Source: Janthinobacterium sp051380735
Lineage (GTDB): Bacteria; Pseudomonadota; Gammaproteobacteria; Burkholderiales; Burkholderiaceae_D
Direction: 5' to 3'
Assembly: GCF_051380735.1 (NCBI RefSeq)
Contig: NZ_JBNYXQ010000003.1
Location: 62,001 to 126,000 of the forward strand
Length of the DNA: 64,000 nucleotides
Part shown: piece by piece, positions 51,779 to 60,441 of the stretch
How the letters are laid out: every line of letters begins with the position of its first letter
How positions within the stretch are numbered: position 1 is the stretch's first letter
Translations under genes and position numbers: made by a program
The notes under the pieces: generated by a model
Seen by the model: only the letters and a program-made list of their open reading frames with translations
What the model was told of the DNA's origin: nothing
Database searches by the model: none

Positions 51779-52645
51779 TTAGCCGTCGATCAGTTCCGGA
51801 TTCCACGCATGCACGGTCTGCTGCTGTTCACCGAGGCCGGTAATGCCCAGGCGCATGGTGTCGCCCGGCTTCAGGTACACGGCCGATGGCTTCTGGCCCA
51901 TGCCCACGCCAGGCGGCGTGCCGGTGCTGATAATGTCGCCCGGGTACAGGGTCATGAAACGGCTGATATAGCTGACCAGGTTGGCCACGCCGAATACCAT
52001 GGTTTTGGTATTGCCGTCCTGGACGCGCTTGCCGTTCACTTCCAGCCACAGGCCCAGGTTTTGCGGGTCGGCCACTTCGTCGGCGGTGACCAGCCACGGG
52101 CCTATCGGACCGAAGGTATCGCAGCCCTTGCCCTTGTCCCACTGGCCGCCGCGCTCCAGTTGATATTCGCGCTCGGACAAGTCGTTCACCACGCAGTAGC
52201 CGGCCACGTGCGACAGCGCATCGGCTTCAGATACATAGCGCGCGGTGGTGCCGATCACCACGCCGAGCTCCACTTCCCAGTCGCTCTTTTTTGAGTCCTG
52301 CGGCATCACCACCGCGTCGTTGGCGCCGATCACGGCGCTGGTGGCCTTCATGAACAGCACCGGTTCCGCCGGTACGGCCATGCCCGATTCGGCCGCATGG
52401 TCGGCATAGTTCAGGCCCACGCACAAAAACTTGCCTACGCCCTGCCACGGCGGCGCAATGCGGCCCGGGTTCGCGACGACAGGCAGGCTGTCGATATCGA
52501 CGGCAGCCAGCATGGCCAGGTTCTCCTTGCTCAGAGACGCGCCAGTAATATCGCTCAGCACGCCGGACAGGTCGCGCACGGCGCCGTTGGAGTCGACCAG
52601 TGCAGGTTTTTCAGCGCCCTTGGCGCCATAACGCATCAGTTTCAT
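51779..52645 (-). CDS. FAH-family hydrolase, probable 2,4-diketo-3-deoxy-L-fuconate hydrolase
   Basis: A 288-residue fumarylacetoacetate-hydrolase-fold enzyme. The metal site is visible: WEVELGVVIG (Glu pair) and YCVVNDLSEREYQLERGGQWDKGKG (Asp), with GLNYADHAAESGM at the active site and STGTPPGVGMG downstream. In the non-phosphorylating fucose pathway such an enzyme splits the 2,4-diketo acid to pyruvate and lactate. The role is assigned from family and the adjoining SDR, lactonase and dehydratase genes; related L-rhamnose enzymes are equally similar by eye. Confidence 0.82.
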   Translation of the reverse strand: MKLMRYGAKGAEKPALVDSNGAVRDLSGVLSDITGASLSKENLAMLAAVDIDSLPVVANPGRIAPPWQGVGKFLCVGLNYADHAAESGMAVPAEPVLFMKATSAVIGANDAVVMPQDSKKSDWEVELGVVIGTTARYVSEADALSHVAGYCVVNDLSEREYQLERGGQWDKGKGCDTFGPIGPWLVTADEVADPQNLGLWLEVNGKRVQDGNTKTMVFGVANLVSYISRFMTLYPGDIISTGTPPGVGMGQKPSAVYLKPGDTMRLGITGLGEQQQTVHAWNPELIDG

Positions 52646-52677
52646 TGTTGTCTCTCGTTGTTGTAATTAGTTTGTAA

Positions 52678-53433
52678 TTAGTTGGACCAACCGCCGTCAA
52701 TGACGTGTGTCATGCCGGTGGTGAACGCCGATTCGTCGGAAGCCAGGTAGACCGCCAGCGCGGCGATTTCGTCGCCCTTGCCGACCCGGCCCATCGGCTG
52801 GCGCGCAACAAAGGCGGCCTGCACTTCATCGATGCTCACGCCCGTCGCTGCGGCTTGCGCGGCAATACGCTCCTTGAGCGAGGGCGACTCGATGGTGCCG
52901 GGGCAGATCGCATTGCAGCGGATGCCGCGCGTGACAAAGTCCGCCGCTACCGACTTGGTCATGCCGACCACGGCCGCCTTCGAGGTGCCATAGATAAAAC
53001 GGTTGGGCGCGCCCTTCACGCTCGACGCCACCGACGACATATTGACGATGGAGCCGGCGCCCTTGGCCAGCATGCCGGGCAAGACGGCGCGCATCAGGCG
53101 GTACATGGAGCGCGCGTTGATCTCGAAAGAGCGGTCCCAGGCCGCGTCGTCGCAGTCGAGGATGGTGCCGCCGTCGACAAAGCCGGCGCAGTTGAACAGG
53201 ATATCGACCGGGCCGATCTCGTTCACCAGCGCGGTGATGGCTGCGCCGTCGGTGACATCGAGCCGGCGCACGGAGCAGCCGGTCGCTTCTTTCAAGGCAT
53301 CGAGCTGGGCCTGGTTGATATCGGTGGCGATCACGGTGGCGCCTTCGCGCACGAACGCTTCGGCGGTGGCGCGCCCTATCCCCTGGCCGGCGGCGGTCAG
53401 CAGTGCGGTCTTGCCTTGTAGTCTGGCGGTCAT
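52678..53433 (-). CDS. SDR dehydrogenase, probable 2-keto-3-deoxy-L-fuconate dehydrogenase
   Basis: A 251-residue classical short-chain dehydrogenase. Cofactor motif TAAGQGIGRATAEAF with Asp in TDINQ (NAD preference), NNAG-equivalent FNCAGFVDGG, catalytic Ser in NMSSVASSVKG and Tyr-Lys in YGTSKAAV. The long GTIESPSLKERIAAQAAATG segment is typical of the 2-keto-3-deoxy-L-fuconate dehydrogenase group. It would oxidise the C4 hydroxyl to give the substrate of the FAH-family hydrolase encoded next. Gene spacing to that hydrolase is 32 bases. Confidence 0.82.
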   Translation of the reverse strand: MTARLQGKTALLTAAGQGIGRATAEAFVREGATVIATDINQAQLDALKEATGCSVRRLDVTDGAAITALVNEIGPVDILFNCAGFVDGGTILDCDDAAWDRSFEINARSMYRLMRAVLPGMLAKGAGSIVNMSSVASSVKGAPNRFIYGTSKAAVVGMTKSVAADFVTRGIRCNAICPGTIESPSLKERIAAQAAATGVSIDEVQAAFVARQPMGRVGKGDEIAALAVYLASDESAFTTGMTHVIDGGWSN

Positions 53434-53484
53434 TCTTGTCTCCTGTTTTTATTGGCCCTGCACCTTGTACTGCCGGGATCTGCG

Positions 53485-54318
53485 TCAATCCCTGATGCCG
53501 TAAAAGCGCAGTGCATTGAGGCCGAAAATATCGTTCCTGTCTTGTTGGCCCAGATGCGCCAGCAAGGTTGCGCTGGCGTCCAGCCAGGCGCCATAACCGC
53601 CGGCCAGATCCACCACCGGCCAGTCGCTGCCCCAGATCACGCGCTGGGCGCCGAATACTTCCAGCACGTGCGACACGTACGGGCGCAGGTCATCGATCGT
53701 CCAGCCGGGCTGCGCCTCCGTCACCAGCCCGGACAGCTTGCAATGCACATTCGGCAGCGCGGCCAGTTGCGCCAGGTCTTCACGCCATCGCCCAAAAGCG
53801 GCATCGGCGATCGGCGGTTTGGCCGCATGGTCGATCACGATGGCCAGCTGCGGACAGGCACGCGCGCAGGCAAGCAGCACGGGCAGATGGCGCGGCAGCA
53901 CCAGCGCGTCAAAACGTAAAGCGTGTTCGACCATGGCGTTCAAGGCGGGTGCCAGCGCGGGATTGGCGATCCACTGGTCGTCGTCGATATCCTGCAGCAT
54001 CGGGCGCAGGCCTTTGAGCTTGCTGTTCGATGCCAGACGTGCAATCGCGGCTGGCGCGTCGGGCGCCAGCAAGTCAGTCCAGCCCACCACGGCGCGCACA
54101 AAATCAGCGCGGTCGGCCAGCGCCAGCAGCCAATGGGTATCTTCTTCTGACGGCAGGGACTGCACCAGCACGGTTCCAGCGATACCATGTTCGGCCAGCA
54201 GCGGCGCCAGATCGGCAGGCGCAAAATCGCGGTAGATAGCGGCCAGCGATGGCGGCGGCCAGCCACCGCCACGTGCGGCCAGTTGCCAGAAATGCTGGTG
54301 GGCGTCGATGACCATCAT
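53485..54318 (-). CDS. Amidohydrolase, probable L-fuconolactonase
   Basis: A 277-residue TIM-barrel hydrolase of the amidohydrolase_2 (COG3618) family. The N-terminal metal motif is VIDAHQHFWQL; later landmarks are QSLPSEEDT, IDHAAKPPI, HCKLSGLV and VIWGSDWPVVDL (metal Asp). Lactonases of this type open L-fucono- or L-rhamnonolactone. The start is the first of two adjacent ATGs at 54318, overlapping the stop of the aldo/keto reductase gene (ATGA), so the two enzymes of consecutive steps are coupled. A much longer upstream frame is a shadow. Confidence 0.82.
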   Translation of the reverse strand: MMVIDAHQHFWQLAARGGGWPPPSLAAIYRDFAPADLAPLLAEHGIAGTVLVQSLPSEEDTHWLLALADRADFVRAVVGWTDLLAPDAPAAIARLASNSKLKGLRPMLQDIDDDQWIANPALAPALNAMVEHALRFDALVLPRHLPVLLACARACPQLAIVIDHAAKPPIADAAFGRWREDLAQLAALPNVHCKLSGLVTEAQPGWTIDDLRPYVSHVLEVFGAQRVIWGSDWPVVDLAGGYGAWLDASATLLAHLGQQDRNDIFGLNALRFYGIRD

Positions 54319-55331
54319 GCCGCTCCCGCAGGTACAGGCGCGCGCGCATCGATCAGGCCCGCTGTTTGCAAGGCAGGCCACAAGCCGCCTGGTATCGGCG
54401 TGGCAAACCATTCCAGGTTTTGCCGCAGCTGCGCCAGGTCCTGGCCACCAGGAATACAGGACACCACGGCCGGATGCGCGAGCGGGAACTGCAAGGCGGC
54501 GGCCTGCAAAGGCACCTTGAATTCGCGGCAGATGGCGTCCAGCTGCGCCACGCGCTGCAGGATCTCGGCCGGCGCATCGGCGTAATTGAACTTGCCGTTG
54601 CCGGCCAGCACGCCCGAATTGAACGGGCCCCCGATCACGATGGCGTTGCCACGCTCCACGCACAAGTCCAGCAGCGGCGACAGCGTAGCCTGTTCCAATA
54701 AAGTGTAGCGGCCGGCGAGCAAGGTGCAATCGAGGTCGAAGTCGGCCATCGCGCGCAGCACGATGTCGGCTTCGTTGACACCGAGGCCCACGGCTTTCAC
54801 CTGGCCACTGGCGCGCAGCTGGTCCAGCGCGCGAAAGCCGCCACCATCCGTCAGCTGGCGCCAGTACTGTTCGTCATTTTCGCCATGCGTGACGCGGCCG
54901 ATATCGTGCACGAACAGGATATCGATGCGCTCAAGCCCCAGGCGCTGCAGGCTGTCGTCGTGCGAGCGCAAAATGCCGTCATAGGTGTAATCGTAGTGCG
55001 GGCGAAACGGCAGCGGCGCGGCAAAGCCGTCGTCACCGGGCCGCACCGATGCATCGGGACGCATCAGCCGGCCCACCTTGGTGCTGATCACGAACGCATT
55101 GCGGGGACGCTCGCGCAGGGCCGCGCCGAGGCGGTGTTCTGACTGCGTATAACCGTAGTAAGGGGCCGTGTCGAAAAAGCGCACGCCGGCGTCCCAGGCG
55201 CCATCGAGAGTGGTGCGTGCCTGCGCATCGCTTACCGGCTGGTACAAGCCGCCCAGTGGTGCGCAACCCATGCCGATGCATGGCAGCGACAGGCCGCCAC
55301 GCGGCAAAGTACGCACTTGTGTGACATCCAT
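54315..55331 (-). CDS. Aldo/keto reductase, probable L-fucose (D-threo-aldose) 1-dehydrogenase
   Basis: A 338-residue aldo/keto-reductase barrel. Catalytic Asp and Tyr lie in FFDTAPYYGYTQSE, Lys in VISTKVGRLM and His in DILFVHDIGR; the C-terminal cofactor region is IPGGQDLAQLRQNLEW. The subgroup matches D-threo-aldose 1-dehydrogenases, which oxidise L-fucose to L-fuconolactone, the first step of the oxidative pathway. Start MDVTQVRT; an ATG five codons upstream overlaps the dehydratase gene by four bases and is also possible. Confidence 0.8.
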   Translation of the reverse strand: MDVTQVRTLPRGGLSLPCIGMGCAPLGGLYQPVSDAQARTTLDGAWDAGVRFFDTAPYYGYTQSEHRLGAALRERPRNAFVISTKVGRLMRPDASVRPGDDGFAAPLPFRPHYDYTYDGILRSHDDSLQRLGLERIDILFVHDIGRVTHGENDEQYWRQLTDGGGFRALDQLRASGQVKAVGLGVNEADIVLRAMADFDLDCTLLAGRYTLLEQATLSPLLDLCVERGNAIVIGGPFNSGVLAGNGKFNYADAPAEILQRVAQLDAICREFKVPLQAAALQFPLAHPAVVSCIPGGQDLAQLRQNLEWFATPIPGGLWPALQTAGLIDARAPVPAGAA

Positions 55332-55342
55332 GGCGATCGTCC

Positions 55343-56572
55343 TCACGCTGCGCGCAGCGGGAAACAGCCTGGCCCCACCGCGTCGAATTGTTTATAGGTC
55401 AGCACGAATTCCTGGTGACCCAGGTCTTCCGAGCGGCTCAGTGCACCGTTGGCCACGTCCAGCACGGCGGCAACGATTTCAGCACCGACCTCCTCCAGGC
55501 TCGCTTCGCCAGTGAGTATCTTGCCCGCGTTGACGTCCATGTCGTCGGACAGGCGCTCGTAGGTTTGCGGGTTGGCGCAGACCTTGATCACGGGCGAAAT
55601 GGCCGAGCCGACTACCGAGCCGCGGCCTGTGGTAAACAAGGTGATATGGGCGCCGCAGGAAATCAGTTCGACGATTTCCGCATTGTCCGACACGTTCGGA
55701 AAGCCGAAGCGCGGTTCGCCGTCCGGCACCACGTCAAGCAGGTACAGGCCGCCGCCGGCCGGCTGGTCGCCCGGTTTCAAGATGCCGACGATCGGCGACG
55801 AGCCGCTCTTGGCATAGGCGCCCAGGGACTTTTCTTCCTGCGTGGTCAGGCCGCCATCGGCGTTGCCCGGCGAGAAGCTGCCGTGGCCCATGATGGTGTA
55901 GTAGCGCGCGGCCTTGGCCACGGTTTCAACGATGGCATTGCCCAGGGCCGGGCTGACGGCGCGCCGCTGCATATGGTATTCGCAGCCCACCAGTTCGCCC
56001 GTCTCCTCAAAAATGCACGGGCTGCCGGCCGCGATCAGGGTATCGAAGGCCACGCCAACGGCCGGGTTGGCGCTGATGCCGCTGGTGCTGTCGGAGCCGC
56101 CGCAGATGGTCGCCACCACCAGTTCGTCCAGGCCCATCGGCACGCGTACTTGCTGCGCCAGGTGCTCCAACGCCCAGCTGATCCACTCGACGCCGCTGCT
56201 GACACTCGGGCGGGTGCCGCTGTTTTCCTGGATGGTAATCGTGTGCACGGGACGGTCGCTGTCGGCCACTGCGCTAGACAAACCATATTTGTTGAAGCCC
56301 TCGCAGCCGAGCGACACCAGCAGCACGGCGCCCACATTCGGATGCGTCAGCAGGCGGCGCATTACCTGGTCCGCGTATTCGTTCGGGAAGCAGCCCGTAA
56401 AGCCGATCAGGTGCACCGGCTGGCCGGGAAAGGCATTGACCATCAGGCGCGCCACGTGGTGGGCGCATTCGACCATATACGCCACCACCACGATATTGCG
56501 GATGCCCTTGCGGCCATCGGCGCGCAGGTAGCCCGACAGGACCGGGGCGGGCGTTGTCGTTGGAGCGTTCAT
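55343..56572 (-). CDS. UxaA-family dehydratase, large subunit (probable L-fuconate dehydratase)
   Basis: A 409-residue protein matching the large (C-terminal) part of altronate/galactarate dehydratases. Landmarks: GYLRADGRKGIRNIVVV, LVSLGCEGFN, ATICGGSDSTSGISANPAVG, HMQRRAVSP and LFTTGRGSVVGSAISPVIKV, with conserved Cys residues. It overlaps the small SAF-domain gene by ATGA. In place of the enolase-superfamily fuconate dehydratase of Xanthomonas, this two-part enzyme probably removes water from L-fuconate; altronate-dehydratase-family proteins have been assigned to such pathways elsewhere. Substrate is inferred. Confidence 0.8.
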   Translation of the reverse strand: MNAPTTTPAPVLSGYLRADGRKGIRNIVVVAYMVECAHHVARLMVNAFPGQPVHLIGFTGCFPNEYADQVMRRLLTHPNVGAVLLVSLGCEGFNKYGLSSAVADSDRPVHTITIQENSGTRPSVSSGVEWISWALEHLAQQVRVPMGLDELVVATICGGSDSTSGISANPAVGVAFDTLIAAGSPCIFEETGELVGCEYHMQRRAVSPALGNAIVETVAKAARYYTIMGHGSFSPGNADGGLTTQEEKSLGAYAKSGSSPIVGILKPGDQPAGGGLYLLDVVPDGEPRFGFPNVSDNAEIVELISCGAHITLFTTGRGSVVGSAISPVIKVCANPQTYERLSDDMDVNAGKILTGEASLEEVGAEIVAAVLDVANGALSRSEDLGHQEFVLTYKQFDAVGPGCFPLRAA

Positions 56573-56904
56573 TGTTTCGCCTCCTTGTCCAGGAAATGGT
56601 GGCCGTCCTGGCCCAGGGTAAACGTGGGGATGTAGTCGCTTGCCAGGTTGTGCGTATGGATATGCTCGCCGATGGCGACGGGGGCCGTGATGCTGCCGAT
56701 CAAGGCGCCATAGCGCAGCACCTTGTCACCGACAGCGAGCGCGCGGCGCGCCACCTTGTGGCCGATCAGGATGTTTTGCGTCAGGGTGACCTGCTGGCCA
56801 TCGATGGTGACGATGTCGCCCAGGGCCAGCGCGGTGCGGGCGATCATGCAGTTATCTTCAGGCGACATCAGCAGCAGGCTGGAAACCGGGGTGGCGTGGC
56901 TCAT
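56569..56904 (-). CDS. UxaA-family dehydratase, small SAF-domain subunit
   Basis: A 111-residue SAF-domain protein (SPEDNCMIARTALALGDIVT, LTQNILIGHKVARRALAVGD and GEHIHTHNLASDY), the N-terminal half of one-piece altronate dehydratases. The HTHN motif is typical. Here it is a separate gene overlapping the large subunit by ATGA, so both are made together. Gap to the GntR gene is 37 bases. Confidence 0.82.
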   Translation of the reverse strand: MSHATPVSSLLLMSPEDNCMIARTALALGDIVTIDGQQVTLTQNILIGHKVARRALAVGDKVLRYGALIGSITAPVAIGEHIHTHNLASDYIPTFTLGQDGHHFLDKEAKQ

Positions 56905-56941
56905 GGCGCGCCCTCCCCGGCAATGCTGGCAATGCTGAACC

Positions 56942-57853
56942 CTACGACTGCGTCAGTTTTTCGCGCGTGCCGATCGACGCCAGCATGGTGCTGCGCGAGG
57001 AATTGAGGTGCGACTTCATGCCCTCGATCGCTTTCGGTATGTCGTGCTCGGCCAGCGCCCGCAAAATCGCCAGGTGTTCCTGCACCGCGTATTTGTTGCG
57101 GCCCTTTTCCTCGCCTTTGTCCCACTGGTAATGATAGTGAAACACGAACGAGACGATATCGTAGAAGCCCTGCGCGAAGCGGTTGTTCAGCAAGCCGATC
57201 AGGAAAGTGTGGAACTCGCGGTCCAGCGCCGGAAAGGCATTGTGGCGCGTGTCGATTATGGCCGCCAGCTTCTCGTGCTGGATGATCAGCCGCGCCAGTT
57301 CGGCATACGCCGGATCGCCGTGCGGCAGATGGGCAAACTGCTCGACTGCCGCCATTTCGAACATGCGCCGCATGTCTGCCAGCTCGGTGGCAAACGAGCG
57401 GTCGAACGCGCACAGGCGCCAGCCGCCGCGCGGCTTCTTTTCGATCAGGCCGAAGCGCGAAAAGCCGATCAGAAATTCGCGCACGCTGACGGTACTGGCG
57501 CCGGCCTCGCGCGCCAGCTCGGCTTCCGAAAACTCGGCGCCCGGCGGCATGTCGCGCTGGTAGACCCTCTCCATCAGCACCTGCTGGATGCGCTCCGCGC
57601 CCGATTGCAGCTCGGCGATATCGAAGTAATCGCCCGGTATCGGTTTCCTCAGCAGCCGCCGCTCCGCCGGGCTGCTGATCAGGCGCCGCGTCGACAGATA
57701 CGCGATCGCGCTGCGTATCGCCGTGCGGCTGCCCTGGCAGATGGTGGTCAGGAACTGCTCCGTCGGCAGCATCTCGCCCACTGCGACATTCTCGGCGAGA
57801 AATTGCAACAGCAGATTGGTACTGCGCTTGAAGACGGTGGCCGGTTTTGACAT
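56942..57853 (-). CDS. GntR/FadR-family regulator with two winged-helix segments
   Basis: A 303-residue regulator. Residues ~8-70 (STNLLLQFLAENVAVGEMLP, SRTAIRSAIAYLSTRRLI) look like one GntR winged helix; residues ~82-148 (GAERIQQVLMERVYQRDMPP, STVSVREFLIGFSRFGLIEK) form the second; an FCD effector domain follows, with metal-binding-type residues (DMRRMFEMAAVEQ, DREFHTFLIGLL, HLAILRALAEHD). It sits inside the sugar cluster, so a sugar acid such as fuconate or a keto-acid is the likely ligand. Start MSKPATVF. Confidence 0.85.
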   Translation of the reverse strand: MSKPATVFKRSTNLLLQFLAENVAVGEMLPTEQFLTTICQGSRTAIRSAIAYLSTRRLISSPAERRLLRKPIPGDYFDIAELQSGAERIQQVLMERVYQRDMPPGAEFSEAELAREAGASTVSVREFLIGFSRFGLIEKKPRGGWRLCAFDRSFATELADMRRMFEMAAVEQFAHLPHGDPAYAELARLIIQHEKLAAIIDTRHNAFPALDREFHTFLIGLLNNRFAQGFYDIVSFVFHYHYQWDKGEEKGRNKYAVQEHLAILRALAEHDIPKAIEGMKSHLNSSRSTMLASIGTREKLTQS

Positions 57854-57946
57854 GGATGGGGGTGTTCGCTATGTCGGCGACAGCAAAAGTGGGAAAGTGG
57901 GCCATTTTAGTCGATATCGTATCAAGTCGGCATGCGCGGCAGCTCA

Positions 57947-59089
57947 TCATTTCTGGCCTCCCGCAGCGATGATGGCGCGCAGCTGCGGCTGGGCCAGGAT
58001 GGGGCAAAGCTGTTCGGCCAGCGCTACCACGGGCGCCATGCGGCGGCGGATTTTCTCGCCATGGTTCTGCGCGATGTCTGCCAGCCGGTGTGCCAGGAAG
58101 GGGTTGTTGAAGCGCTCTTTTACCTGCGCCAGGTAGGCAGCGGCAGCCTCGCCTTCGCGCGTGCCCATGGCAGCAAACACGGGCAGTACTTCGTCTTGCC
58201 ACAGCGATTCGAGCGCGGCCAGCATGGCTGCATCCTGCATCGCTTGCCTGACCGTCATCGACGCCGGGCTACCTTGGTCGAGCCACAGCTGCGCCAGGAA
58301 GGTGTGGCCCAGGTTCAGCAAAAACAGCTTGCGCTGCTCGTATTCGCGAAGGCTGGCGGTGACCACCAGTTGCGGGTGGCTGCACGGCAGCACCATGCCC
58401 GCCTGCGCTTCAATGGCCCACAAGGCGTATGGTTCGGCCACCGCACCGATGGGTTCCATGGCTTCCGAAACGATGCGGTCGACCAGGGAATTGATCCACA
58501 CGCAGCCCGTTTCCAGATACGTGACAAAGGCCGCGTCGCACTGCCATTCGCGTGCCAGCTTGACGATCAGTTCGCGCAGCACCGTGCCATTGTCGACCAC
58601 CAGTTCGCACGGGTAAATCGTGAGCGGTGCGGCGCCAGCCAGGTAACGGCCATGCAGCAGCACCAGCAGCTTGGCGGGGAAACTGCGCGGCGCCACCTCG
58701 CCATCGAGCAGGCCCGCATGGTCGGCGTCAGACAACTGGTAGCCGGTGTCGCCGGTATTCGACAACATCACGCGCGCGGCCACGGCAGCCGCACGTACCT
58801 GCGGCCAGTCGCTGCCGGTCTGCCACGCCTGCGTCACGGCGTGCACTCGGCGCTCGTCGTCGACTTGCGCGCCGTCCTGCCAGCCACGAATGCGCACCGG
58901 ATACCCACCTGGCTGGCGAAACGCCGCCACCCGCGCCGCGCCCTGGGCGCTGCCGGTGGTTTGCACGATGGTGATCTTGCCCAGTGCCTGGCCGGCCTCT
59001 GCTGCCTCGCTGACAAACAGGTCGGCATGCGCCTGCAGGAAGCGGCTGGTGCCGAACTGCAGTATCGGATTATGTGTGGTATCGATCAT
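57947..59089 (-). CDS. Mannitol dehydrogenase-family oxidoreductase (tagaturonate/fructuronate reductase-like)
   Basis: A 380-residue NAD-dependent polyol/uronate dehydrogenase. The N-terminal LQFGTSRFLQAHADLFVSEA is the family's cofactor segment; VMLSNTGDTGY, IYPCELVVDNGTVLREL, VTYLETGCVWINSLVDRIV (catalytic region) and NLGHTFLAQLWL follow. It is shorter than typical mannitol dehydrogenases and closer to UxaB-type reductases. It would interconvert a keto-uronate or ketose-acid with an aldonate. Start MIDTTHNP, 1 base after the Zn-dehydrogenase stop. Confidence 0.75.
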   Translation of the reverse strand: MIDTTHNPILQFGTSRFLQAHADLFVSEAAEAGQALGKITIVQTTGSAQGAARVAAFRQPGGYPVRIRGWQDGAQVDDERRVHAVTQAWQTGSDWPQVRAAAVAARVMLSNTGDTGYQLSDADHAGLLDGEVAPRSFPAKLLVLLHGRYLAGAAPLTIYPCELVVDNGTVLRELIVKLAREWQCDAAFVTYLETGCVWINSLVDRIVSEAMEPIGAVAEPYALWAIEAQAGMVLPCSHPQLVVTASLREYEQRKLFLLNLGHTFLAQLWLDQGSPASMTVRQAMQDAAMLAALESLWQDEVLPVFAAMGTREGEAAAAYLAQVKERFNNPFLAHRLADIAQNHGEKIRRRMAPVVALAEQLCPILAQPQLRAIIAAGGQK

Positions 59090-59090
59090 C

Positions 59091-60104
59091 TCAGACCTCG
59101 ACGATGGCCTTGATGACACCGGTCGAAGGCTGCATCCAGTGGTCGAGAACATTGGTGAATTCGTCGAGCGTGGTGCGGTGCGTGTTGAGCAGCGCGGTGG
59201 GGACCTTGCCCGCCTTCATGGCCGCCACCACTTCCTCGAAATCGTCGACAGTGGCGTTGCGGCTGCCCAGCAAGGTTGTTTCGCGCTTGTGGAATTCCGG
59301 GTCGGAGAACGACAGGCGGTCGCGCACGATGGACACCAGCACATAGCTGCCGCCGTGGGCAACAAAATCGAGGCCGCGTTCCATCGCGGCGATATTGCCG
59401 GTAGCGTCGAACACCACGTCAAAGAACTCGCCGCCGGTGGCAGTCGACATTTGCTCCTTGTCGCCCTCGCCCAGCTGCACCGTGCGCGTGATGCCCAGCG
59501 CGTCACGGCAGAACTGCAGGCGGTCGGCGCGGCCATCGAGCACCGTCACCTCGGCGCCTTTCAACGACGAGAACAGCATCACGGCCATGCCGATCGGGCC
59601 GGCGCCCACCACCAGCACGCGCCTGGCGGCATCAACGGCGCCGCGCTTGACGGCATGCGCACCGATGGCGAGAAATTCGATCATGGCCGCGTCGTCGAGC
59701 GAAATGCCTTCGGTCTTGAAGACAAAGCGTTCCGGCAGCGCCAGGTATTCGGTCATGCCGCCGTCACGGTGCACGCCCAGCACTTCGATGCGTGTACAGC
59801 AGTTGGTCTTGCCCTGGCGGCAGGCCACGCAGGTGCCGCACGAGAGGTAGGGCATCACATAGACCTGGTCGCCGACGGCCAGGCGCGAGCCGGCCGGCGC
59901 GCTTTCGATATGGCCCGACAATTCATGGCCCATTACGCGCGGATAGCTGAGGAAAGGCTGGGTGCCGCGAAAGATATGCATGTCGGTGCCGCAGATGCCG
60001 ATGCGGCGTATGCGTACCAGCACTTCGTCACCGGCGGGGACAGGCACGGGCCGCTGCTCCATGCGCAAGCTGCCCGGCGTATCGCAAACGATACTTTTCA
60101 TCAT
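59091..60104 (-). CDS. Zinc-dependent alcohol dehydrogenase (L-galactonate/sorbitol dehydrogenase-like)
   Basis: A 337-residue medium-chain dehydrogenase. Catalytic zinc ligands are in GICGTDMHIF and VMGHELSGHIE; the structural zinc cysteines read CGTCVACRQGKTNCC; cofactor loop VVGAGPIGMAVMLF. Together with the mannitol-dehydrogenase-family gene it could oxidise L-galactonate (or a similar aldonate) to a keto-acid. Start at the first of two adjacent ATGs, with GAGAG seven bases upstream. It is the promoter-proximal gene of the 12-gene cluster. Confidence 0.82.
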   Translation of the reverse strand: MMKSIVCDTPGSLRMEQRPVPVPAGDEVLVRIRRIGICGTDMHIFRGTQPFLSYPRVMGHELSGHIESAPAGSRLAVGDQVYVMPYLSCGTCVACRQGKTNCCTRIEVLGVHRDGGMTEYLALPERFVFKTEGISLDDAAMIEFLAIGAHAVKRGAVDAARRVLVVGAGPIGMAVMLFSSLKGAEVTVLDGRADRLQFCRDALGITRTVQLGEGDKEQMSTATGGEFFDVVFDATGNIAAMERGLDFVAHGGSYVLVSIVRDRLSFSDPEFHKRETTLLGSRNATVDDFEEVVAAMKAGKVPTALLNTHRTTLDEFTNVLDHWMQPSTGVIKAIVEV

Positions 60105-60441
60105 GGTCGTCTCTCTCGCCAGCCGGTCGTTGCCGGCTGGCATATTATATTTAACGTACAAACCAACTGTGAAAAAAATCCGTCTGCGCGGATTGTCTTT
60201 CCAGTCCTGCCGATGGCGCATATTGCTGCGGCGCACAACGATTTTTCCGTGATTGCATGTGGCCCGAACGCGCTTGCAGTACTGCAGTTGCTATTCGGTT
60301 TTATAAATATACCGTACAAAAAAATGAAGGTCAACGAATTCTTTTGACAGCTTTTTTAACCCATCTGCTACATTTCCGCTTGACCCTGACGCTACGTCAG
60401 GCGCCATCGTGAATGTACGCAACAAAGACCGGGAGAAGACG
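60105..60441. other. Divergent promoter region of the sugar cluster and the MerR gene
   Basis: 337 bases, no gene seen. Two copies of an AT-rich motif ending in GTACAAA occur: TTATATTTAACGTACAAA at 60145-60162 and the 20-mer TTATAAATATACCGTACAAA at 60301-60320, in the same orientation. They are candidate operators or promoter elements for the minus-strand cluster. A T-rich stretch follows at 60345-60358. Confidence 0.45.

Noticed and set aside
53485..54729. A 414-codon version of the fuconolactonase
   Set aside because: The first ~137 codons overlap the aldo/keto reductase gene in another frame and lack protein-like content; the metal motif starts at the ATG at 54318.
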